From positions 1 through 6,097 of the forward strand of contig DAOVRE010000111.1 in NCBI GenBank assembly GCA_030628305.1: DNA of 6,097 nt, given 5' to 3'. Origin of the DNA: Candidatus Heimdallarchaeota archaeon (lineage in GTDB: Archaea > Asgardarchaeota > Heimdallarchaeia > Heimdallarchaeales > Heimdallarchaeaceae). Each line of letters starts with the position of its first letter. Positions within the stretch are counted from its first letter, which is position 1. The translations under genes were made by a program, and so were the position numbers. The notes beneath the pieces were generated by a model. It was given only the letters and a program-made list of their open reading frames with translations, was not told where the DNA came from and searched no databases. Shown in pieces: positions 1 to 4,808 of the stretch.

Positions 1-1
1 A

Positions 2-397
2 AGATGGTTAGCTAACGGTGCTGTTGTATATTTAAAACATAAAGAAGACGAGATTAGAAGGAGAACTGAAGCAAAAGAGAAAATTCAATTGTTTTCGAAT
101 GATGGTATGGAGATTATGCAAATCACAGAAGCAATCACAAACAGCCATGGTGTTAACAGGAGGTTTGTTGAGCGAGTGTTTTATGGGAACATGAAAACAA
201 ATCCACGCCCATCAAAGCAGTTTCCTCATTTTGATTCTTTTATAGCATCACAGATTCCAACAACTAACAATAGTGGAATGATATGGGATAAAATAGAAAA
301 AATAGAAAAGATAGAAGATTTTGAAGGGAATGTATATGATTTCACTGTAGAACACGATTCTCACAATTTCATAGCAAATTCAATGGTTGTTTCCAAC
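2..397 (+). mobile_element. C-terminal part of an intein inserted in RtcB before the metal-binding Cys
   Basis: The 132 in-frame residues before the RtcB Cys are not RtcB sequence and end in intein splicing blocks. Block F is VYDFTVEHDSHNFIAN (332-379) and block G is SMVVSN followed by Cys (380-400). Asn at 395-397 is the cyclising residue and Cys at 398-400 the +1 nucleophile, so the intein leaves a seamless extein. From recall, the P. horikoshii RtcB intein sits at the same Cys (Cys98). The penultimate residue is Ser instead of the usual His. About 80 residues precede the segment GMIWDKIEKIE that leads into block F, more than a minimal intein needs. These are probably the end of a homing-endonuclease or linker domain, but no LAGLIDADG motif lies inside the window. 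The N-terminal splicing blocks and first residue are upstream and unseen. Confidence 0.93.
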
Positions 398-1549
398 TGT
401 GGTGTACGGATGCTTACCACTACATTAGAAGAGAGAGATGTCAGACCTAAAATCAAGGAACTAGTTGAGAAGTTATATCAGAAGGTTCCTGCTGGAGTAG
501 GTGTTAAGCTCAAACACGATCCAAAATTAGCTAATCTATCACGCTCTGAATTTGACTCAGTCCTAGAAAATGGTGCCAAGTGGTGTTTAGAAAATGGTTA
601 CGCAAGAAAGGAAGATGTTCTTCGTATTGAGAGTCAAGGAAAAATGTCAGAAGCTAATGCCTCAAAAGTAAGTGACAAAGCAAAATCTAGAGGACTCAGA
701 CAATTAGGCACATTGGGTTCAGGGAATCACTATTGTGAAATCCAAGTAGTTAAGCCAGGTGATATATTTGATGAAGACATCGCAAGAAAACTTGGGATTG
801 TAAAACCATACCAAGTGACTGTAATGATCCATTGTGGTTCAAGAGGTTTTGGACATCAAGTAGCTACAGATTATCTGCGATCAAGTCTTACAGCTATGCG
901 GAAGTACAAAATTCCTATTCTTGATCAAGAACTTGCAAGTGTTCCAATTAGATCAAAAGAGGGTGAAGATTACTTTGCTGCGATGAGTTGTGCTTCTAAT
1001 ATGGCTTTCGCAAACAGACAGATTATCACTTATAATGTGAGAAAAGTTTTCTCGGAAGTTTTTAGCAAAGATGAAGATAAACTAGGACTAAATCTTGTCT
1101 ATGATGTTTCACATAATATTGCTAAAATTGAAGAACATTCAGTTGACGGTATAAAGAAGACATTAATGGTACATAGGAAAGGGGCAACACGGGGTTTTCC
1201 ACCAAATCATAGTGAAATAACACAAGAATACCGCGAAATAGGTCAACCAATCCTCATTGGTGGATCAATGGAAACAGGCTCCTATCTTCTAACTGGAAAA
1301 GAAAAGTCAATGGAAGTTAGTTTTGGATCTACAGCACATGGTGCGGGAAGAACCATGAGTAGAAGTCAAGCTAGAAGGCAAGTTAGAGGTGATCTTTTAC
1401 AAAAAGAACTAAGGGAAAAAGGCATTTATGTTAAAGGAGCATCGATGTCAGGATTAGCTGAAGAAGCAGGTTTTGCATACAAAGACATTGATGAAGTCAT
1501 TACTACTTTGAAATTAGCACAGATTTGTCATCCTGTAGTAAGAGTTTGA
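2..1549 (+). CDS. rtcB: RtcB RNA-splicing ligase, 3' part, interrupted by an intein (5' end outside window)
   Basis: RtcB joins RNA 2',3'-cyclic-phosphate or 3'-phosphate ends to 5'-OH ends using GTP and Mn2+. In archaea it seals tRNA exons and repairs RNA. The frame is open from base 2, so this is a 3' fragment. A TTG at 89 is an internal Leu codon, not a start. After the intein tail (to 397) the C-extein runs 383 residues. With about 97 residues missing upstream this gives about 480, matching Pyrococcus horikoshii RtcB (about 481 by recall). Metal and catalytic residues are all present, counted from the extein Cys as 1: Cys1 in CGVR, Asn110-His111 in GSGNHY, His145 in VMIHCGSRG, His239 in YDVSHNIAK, and His314 in TAHGAGR, the residue that is guanylylated in the family. 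The gene appears intact within the window. It converges on the DHH gene, with 32 nt between the stop codons. The ligase assignment is near certain. Confidence 0.96.
   Translation, partial: RWLANGAVVYLKHKEDEIRRRTEAKEKIQLFSNDGMEIMQITEAITNSHGVNRRFVERVFYGNMKTNPRPSKQFPHFDSFIASQIPTTNNSGMIWDKIEKIEKIEDFEGNVYDFTVEHDSHNFIANSMVVSNCGVRMLTTTLEERDVRPKIKELVEKLYQKVPAGVGVKLKHDPKLANLSRSEFDSVLENGAKWCLENGYARKEDVLRIESQGKMSEANASKVSDKAKSRGLRQLGTLGSGNHYCEIQVVKPGDIFDEDIARKLGIVKPYQVTVMIHCGSRGFGHQVATDYLRSSLTAMRKYKIPILDQELASVPIRSKEGEDYFAAMSCASNMAFANRQIITYNVRKVFSEVFSKDEDKLGLNLVYDVSHNIAKIEEHSVDGIKKTLMVHRKGATRGFPPNHSEITQEYREIGQPILIGGSMETGSYLLTGKEKSMEVSFGSTAHGAGRTMSRSQARRQVRGDLLQKELREKGIYVKGASMSGLAEEAGFAYKDIDEVITTLKLAQICHPVVRV
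290..316 (+). repeat. Three tandem 9-bp units encoding Lys-Ile-Glu in the intein
   Basis: The units aaaatagaa, aaaatagaa and aagatagaa encode KIE three times in a row, just before the beta-strand that carries block F of the intein. The third unit differs by one base. This looks like local slippage expansion in a loop or strand of the splicing domain. It keeps the frame and shows no sign of disrupting the gene. Confidence 0.6.
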
Positions 1550-1574
1550 CCCATTGGAATTGTATAGGGGTAAC

Positions 1575-1591
1575 TTCTTTTTTATTCTTTT
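1575..1591 (+). terminator. Oligo-T tract ending the rtcB transcript
   Basis: A run of T6 and T4 broken by single A and C bases begins 26 nt after the rtcB stop codon. It has no obvious GC-rich hairpin, which is the usual look of an archaeal intrinsic terminator. It overlaps the 3' end of the convergent DHH gene, whose stop is at 1582-1584 on the other strand. I see no matching T-rich tract on the minus strand within the 30 nt that follow the DHH gene in its own direction. The call is inference from composition only. Confidence 0.5.
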
Positions 1592-2613
1592 CCTCTTAAA
1601 TCAACAGTTTCCATTTCGAAATTAAGATTTTTTCCCCAGTTTTCAATTTTAAATAATGCTTCTTCAAGTGTCTCTGTTTCTGCTCCTGAAGCTGGTTTGT
1701 GTCCACCACCAGACATGCTTTGTGCTAGTAAATCTACTCTGAATTTATCCACCTCTTCAGTCGATAAAGCTTTACTTAATCTAAAACTAATCTTCACTTC
1801 ATTAGGATATTCAGTGATATATGCAGCTCCGATTGCTCCATTTTTCATAGCCTCACCAGCAATAAATGAAACATTGTAATGAACTGGTCTGTCAATAATG
1901 ATAACAAAATCAGTCTTTTTTATTCCAGTAGCTATATCAAAAGCTCTTTTACGAGATGTTCTAAGTTTTCTTACACGATTCTGGATATTTCCTTTAAACA
2001 CCCCTTCTAATCCTTCACTAGCTAAGATTTCTACTAGTTCTCTATGCTGATTAACAGAAAAAGCTGTTTTACAAGCATCTTCTAAAAGCCAGATTTTCCT
2101 ATCCCATGATTGGGTATGTTTTTCTTCTAGTTCTAATGGTGGAGGAATACTATAACTTGCAGTATTGGTGATTTCTGTCATTTTAGCTAATTCTAGTAAA
2201 TAATCAGGAAGTTGAGATGAAAAACATTTTCCAATAAGAAATGCTGCACTAGGCGCTCCTGCTTCAAAGACATATTTTGTTGCGTTTATTTCTTTATTCT
2301 CATTCGATATATGATGATCAAAGAAGTATTCCATTTTTTTCAAGTTGAAAGGTTCAAGATCAACTATAGCAAACCAATTGGCATTTTTCAGCTTGTCAGC
2401 TGCTTCCTTGCTTTTTAGAAGACCATAGTCAACAGGAATAAATTCAAGATTTTCGCTTGAAAATAGATATCTTATAAGTGACGCTGAAACAATCCCATCT
2501 GGACAATTAAAATGATAAGCGACCTTTTTTTCTTTAGTATCCAGAAGTTCCAAAACATCTCGTTTATATCTCTCTCTTCTATCTAGTATATCTCCCACAG
2601 TTTTTTTTGACAT
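1582..2613 (-). CDS. DHH/DHHA1-family phosphoesterase (RecJ/NrnA-like superfamily)
   Basis: The 343-residue protein has the DHH superfamily layout. Motif I is HFNCPDG (34-40), motif II Asp85 in IVDLEP, and motif III the signature FFDHHISNE (97-105). The C-terminal DHHA1 domain carries GGGHKPASGA (302-311). Members are Mn2+-dependent phosphoesterases, including RecJ-like 5'-exonucleases, NrnA-type oligoribonucleases and cyclic-dinucleotide hydrolases. The true substrate cannot be told from sequence. Two positions differ from the most common pattern. Motif I has Asn36 where many members have Asp. The region where motif IV Asp is expected reads TEITNTASY (146-154), so that Asp may be replaced by Asn150 or Glu147. 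An insert rich in Pro and charged residues (about 156-225) separates the two domains. ATG at 2611-2613 lies 4 nt after the TatD stop codon. The sequence AAGGGTAA overlapping that stop is a weak ribosome-binding candidate. It is probably co-transcribed with, and downstream of, the TatD gene. Confidence 0.88.
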   Translation of the reverse strand: MSKKTVGDILDRRERYKRDVLELLDTKEKKVAYHFNCPDGIVSASLIRYLFSSENLEFIPVDYGLLKSKEAADKLKNANWFAIVDLEPFNLKKMEYFFDHHISNENKEINATKYVFEAGAPSAAFLIGKCFSSQLPDYLLELAKMTEITNTASYSIPPPLELEEKHTQSWDRKIWLLEDACKTAFSVNQHRELVEILASEGLEGVFKGNIQNRVRKLRTSRKRAFDIATGIKKTDFVIIIDRPVHYNVSFIAGEAMKNGAIGAAYITEYPNEVKISFRLSKALSTEEVDKFRVDLLAQSMSGGGHKPASGAETETLEEALFKIENWGKNLNFEMETVDLRGKE

Positions 2614-2617
2614 TGTA

Positions 2618-3403
2618 TTACCCTTGAAGTTTATTTACATATTTGCGAAGATTTGCTTGTAATTGGAAAGCCACTTCTTCTACCGTTTCCTTCTTCATTT
2701 TACTTATTTTCTTTAAAGTTTCTGGAATGATACTTGGTGATCCTATGATTTTTTCACCATTTATGTGGTAATTTACATCACCATCTGATTCCGTTAATAT
2801 TCTCTCATACGGTACTTCCTTAAGAATTTGGATATGAGGGGACCCCGATAAAATTGAGGGATTGATACTAAAGAAATATCCTCTGTCTAGAAACTTCTTC
2901 AAAACTTTTTCTGGTCCTGAGTACCAATGAATAAGCACATTATTACTGGGAAACTTGTAAGAATCCAAGATTTCTGCTCCTTCTTTCTCTGCTCCTTTTA
3001 GGTGAATATTTACAGGATATTTGTCCTTTTCAGCTAATTCTAAAAAGAACTTAAAAGTTTCAACTTGGTGAGGATACCTTTCTTCTTTTTTTATGAAATG
3101 ATGATCGAGACCAATTTCTCCAATTACCAACACATCACATAACTTGGTCAAATTAAGAAATTGGGATTTGATTTCTTCAGTCAAAGGTTTTTTCGCGCTC
3201 CAAGGATGAATTCCTATACCCGGAATAATCTCTTTGTAAGAACTTTGCATTTCTACTATTTTAATAGAATCTGAAAGTTTGGTTGATACCCCAATTACAT
3301 ATTCTAATCCCATCTCTCTCCATTCTTCCATTGAGGTAGTTATTTCAAACTCCTTGAGAAAGCTCTTTCGTGAAATATGACAGTGAGCATCATGAAATTT
3401 CAT
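2618..3403 (-). CDS. TatD-family metal-dependent hydrolase (putative DNase)
   Basis: The 261-residue TIM-barrel amidohydrolase-fold protein has the full TatD metal-ligand set. It has Asp5-x-His7-x-His9 at the very N-terminus (DAHCHI), Glu96 in GEIGLD (95-100), His134 in NIHLKG, His159 in IHWYSG, and Asp207 in TESDGD. GIHPW (64-68) is also typical of the family. Family members are Mg2+-dependent 3'-5' DNases, also reported to act on abasic sites and in DNA repair, and are cytoplasmic. Length and start fit: the barrel strand MKFHDAHCHI begins at the ATG and little could precede it. There is no Shine-Dalgarno sequence before the ATG, but a TATA-like box sits about 25 nt upstream, suggesting a leaderless mRNA. 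It is the first gene of a two-gene minus-strand unit with the DHH phosphoesterase. A different amidohydrolase-fold substrate cannot be excluded. Confidence 0.92.
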   Translation of the reverse strand: MKFHDAHCHISRKSFLKEFEITTSMEEWREMGLEYVIGVSTKLSDSIKIVEMQSSYKEIIPGIGIHPWSAKKPLTEEIKSQFLNLTKLCDVLVIGEIGLDHHFIKKEERYPHQVETFKFFLELAEKDKYPVNIHLKGAEKEGAEILDSYKFPSNNVLIHWYSGPEKVLKKFLDRGYFFSINPSILSGSPHIQILKEVPYERILTESDGDVNYHINGEKIIGSPSIIPETLKKISKMKKETVEEVAFQLQANLRKYVNKLQG

Positions 3404-3422
3404 AAGAAGACTAGAAACGTAT

Positions 3423-3435
3423 CGTTTATATCTTT
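3423..3435. promoter_or_regulatory. Candidate bidirectional TATA element between tatD and the microprotein gene
   Basis: The 51-bp divergent gap (3404-3454) contains TTTATATC on the plus strand (3425-3432). Its centre is about 27 nt upstream of the ATG at 3455. Read on the minus strand it is GAAAGATATAAAC, a TATA-like box with a purine-rich BRE-like flank, centred about 25 nt upstream of the TatD ATG at 3403. Both distances fit archaeal leaderless promoters, and neither start codon has a Shine-Dalgarno sequence. A second weaker box, CTTTATAG (3440-3447), could serve the minus strand with a leader of about 15 nt. This is motif inference without transcript data. Confidence 0.45.
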
Positions 3436-3454
3436 CACGCTTTATAGTACATGT

Positions 3455-3649
3455 ATGGAAAAAAAACTTTTACCTTTAGAGGAAAGAGTTAGAAAATTGG
3501 AACAAGAAGTTGAAAGACTCAAAAAAATAATAGAAGCATATTTCCGAGACCCCAAATTTCCTGGTCCCTTACATCCAGATCCAACAAGGAAAAGGAAAGG
3601 CCCCTTTGATACAGGACACCCAGATGTAAGCCCCCCTAAAGAGTATTAA
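3455..3649 (+). CDS. Small coiled-coil hypothetical protein, 64 residues
   Basis: I do not recognise a family. The likely ATG is at 3455 (MEKKLLPLEE). The frame is open back to 3377, but that longer version would overlap the start of the divergent TatD gene and lacks a promoter. Residues 5-29 form a charged heptad pattern (LEERVRKLEQEVERLKKII), strongly predicted coiled coil. The rest (30-64) is Pro/Lys/Asp-rich and probably disordered, ending in PPKEY. There is no signal peptide or membrane segment, so it is presumably cytosolic, perhaps dimerising through the helix. The stop lies 27 nt before the GTPase ATG in the same direction, so the two genes probably share a transcript. The regular heptads and amphipathic codon pattern argue that it is a real gene rather than chance. 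Its function is unknown. Confidence 0.72.
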   Translation: MEKKLLPLEERVRKLEQEVERLKKIIEAYFRDPKFPGPLHPDPTRKRKGPFDTGHPDVSPPKEY

Positions 3650-3676
3650 GCGAAATTTCACTAGAATGTGATTACA

Positions 3677-4555
3677 ATGTCCAGAAGAAGAATGAGTGCA
3701 TCGTCTAAGAAAAGAGACTTTGATAATATGGTACGTAAAATGATACATGGGAGCGATGTAATAGTAGAAGTAATAGATGCAAGATTTCCTACATTATCTC
3801 GAACAAGGAGATATGAAAATTTAGTTTTACGTAATAGATCAAAGCAGCTTTTTGTTGCAATGAATAAAGTAGACTTAGTTCCTGATCCTGTTGTACAGAA
3901 GTGGAAGGATATTTTACAAGAAGAAGGGATAAAAGTTATACCAACTTCAGCAAGAGAGAGGCTTAGCACTTCAATTCTAAGAAATAAGATTATTCGAGCT
4001 GTAGGAAAGGATTTCTTCTACATCACAGCTTGTTTTATAGGGTTACCTAACACGGGTAAAAGTTCACTAATCAATATATTGAAAGGTAGATCAAGTGCTC
4101 CAGTTGCTCCTGTTCCAGGGTATACAAGGGCATTACAAGTATTAAGAATAACAACCAGATTGAGGATTTTTGATACCCCTGGTGTGATACCAAAACAGCT
4201 GTCTTTAGGAGATCAAGTTTTACTCGGTCTTAAGCGTTCAGAAAAGTTACCTGACCCAGTAAGGGGAGCTTGGGCCCTCGTTCATAGAATAGATGAAATA
4301 AATCCTGATATTTTACGAGAAAAATACGAGATAGAATATGAATCCCCCCCAGAATTTCTAGAAAAGTTTGCTGAGAAAAGAAATAAGAGAAAGAAAGGAG
4401 GAGGACTAGATTTGGATACTGCAGCATTAATTTTATTGAATGAGCACATAAACAAAGCAAAAATACCCGTTTGGGAAGACCCTGATGAATATCTCAGAAA
4501 ACGAGATGGAGATATGTTCGAGGAAGAAGAGGATTTCATGGATTCTGCTGACTAA
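3677..4555 (+). CDS. Circularly permuted GTPase, YlqF/RbgA/MJ1464 type
   Basis: The GTPase motifs occur in permuted order G4-G5-G1-G2-G3. In numbering from ATG 3677 (292 residues), G4 is NKVD (63-66), G5 SAR (91-93), G1/P-loop GLPNTGKSS (122-130), the G2 Thr is in PGYTRA (Thr140), and G3 is DTPG (156-159). DARFP near residue 34 is also typical of YlqF relatives. Known members (RbgA, Nog2, Lsg1) act in large ribosomal subunit assembly, and a similar role here is inference. The C-terminal domain contains a basic stretch (KRNKRKKGGG) that could bind RNA and ends in a very acidic tail (EEEED). A GTG at 3668 in frame would add three residues, but I prefer ATG 3677 because MSRRR gives the usual basic start. 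No clear Shine-Dalgarno sequence is seen. It follows the coiled-coil gene by 27 nt. Its TAA stop (4553-4555) coincides with the start of a foreign repeat remnant. Confidence 0.93.
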   Translation: MSRRRMSASSKKRDFDNMVRKMIHGSDVIVEVIDARFPTLSRTRRYENLVLRNRSKQLFVAMNKVDLVPDPVVQKWKDILQEEGIKVIPTSARERLSTSILRNKIIRAVGKDFFYITACFIGLPNTGKSSLINILKGRSSAPVAPVPGYTRALQVLRITTRLRIFDTPGVIPKQLSLGDQVLLGLKRSEKLPDPVRGAWALVHRIDEINPDILREKYEIEYESPPEFLEKFAEKRNKRKKGGGLDLDTAALILLNEHINKAKIPVWEDPDEYLRKRDGDMFEEEEDFMDSAD

Positions 4556-4673
4556 TCCTCGTAACATCGATACGGACAATGATGGGTATACAGACTATGA
4601 GGAGTTTTGTGCAGGAACAGACCCAAAAGACCCAATGGATTATCCGGGAGGAGGAGGATGGTTCATCCCATAA
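4551..4673 (+). pseudogene. Stump of a secreted-protein gene: thrombospondin-3-like Ca-binding repeat
   Basis: In a frame different from the GTPase, codons from 4551 read TNPRNIDTDNDGYTDYEEF and continue with CAGTDPKDPMDYP, a Gly-rich stretch and a stop at 4671-4673. The pattern D-T-D-x-D-G-x-x-D-x-E-E followed by G-T-D-P-x-D-P is the Ca2+-binding loop of TSP3-like repeats. Such repeats normally lie in long secreted proteins and are commonly near the C-terminus. Here only about 40 codons remain. The frame stays open upstream to an ATG at 4485, but that stretch lies inside the GTPase gene and encodes nothing repeat-like (SENEMEICSRKKR). No signal peptide is present. The recognisable repeat begins within a few bases of the GTPase stop codon, which suggests a deletion junction. 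A short expressed ORF started at 4485 is possible but less likely. Confidence 0.6.
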
Positions 4674-4702
4674 CTAAACCTGTGGACGTGTACTTAGTCT
4701 CT

Positions 4703-4722
4703 TCGCTTCTTTTTTTTGCTTT
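4703..4722 (+). terminator. Oligo-T tract after the GTPase/repeat stump
   Basis: A T8 run (4710-4717) inside a pyrimidine-rich stretch, cgcttcttttttttgctttt, lies about 150 nt after the GTPase stop and 37 nt after the repeat stump's stop. It looks like an archaeal oligo-T terminator for the rightward transcript. No strong hairpin precedes it. Confidence 0.45.
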
Positions 4723-4754
4723 TGTGAGGTAACAGAAGCTGGGTACGGAACACA

Positions 4755-4800
4755 TAAGAAATAAATAAGAGAGCCAATTAAAGGTTCACTAAGTGAAGGG
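4755..4800 (+). promoter_or_regulatory. Possible promoter and weak ribosome-binding site of the beta-helix gene
   Basis: AAATAAATAA (4759-4768), preceded by purine-rich AAG, is the best TATA-like element upstream of the ATG at 4809. It would place transcription start near 4790 and leave a leader of about 19 nt. GAAGGG (4795-4800) ends 8 nt before the ATG and is a weak Shine-Dalgarno candidate. The rest of the 135-bp gap (4674-4808) shows no RNA gene or repeat that I can see. Low confidence. Confidence 0.25.
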
Positions 4801-4808
4801 AACAAGCA

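Noticed and set aside
89..397. TTG at 89 as the start of the RtcB reading frame
   Set aside because: The frame is open upstream to base 2 and the region is intein sequence, so TTG is an internal Leu codon of a longer precursor.
1697..1879. 60-codon plus-strand ORF
   Set aside because: Antisense to the DHHA1 part of the DHH gene. The protein has no recognisable pattern and the other strand has strong motifs there.
3661..3969. 102-codon minus-strand ORF
   Set aside because: Antisense shadow of the GTPase N-terminal half, which carries the DARFP, NKVD and SAR motifs on the plus strand.
4230..4539. Two overlapping minus-strand ORFs (76 and 85 codons)
   Set aside because: Antisense to the GTPase C-terminal domain. 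The Ser/Phe-rich translations are what Glu/Lys-rich codons give in reverse.
4674..4808. Possible tRNA or small RNA gene in the gap before the beta-helix gene
   Set aside because: I found no cloverleaf, T-loop or C/D box pattern by eye. Only a T tract and an AT-rich stretch are visible.
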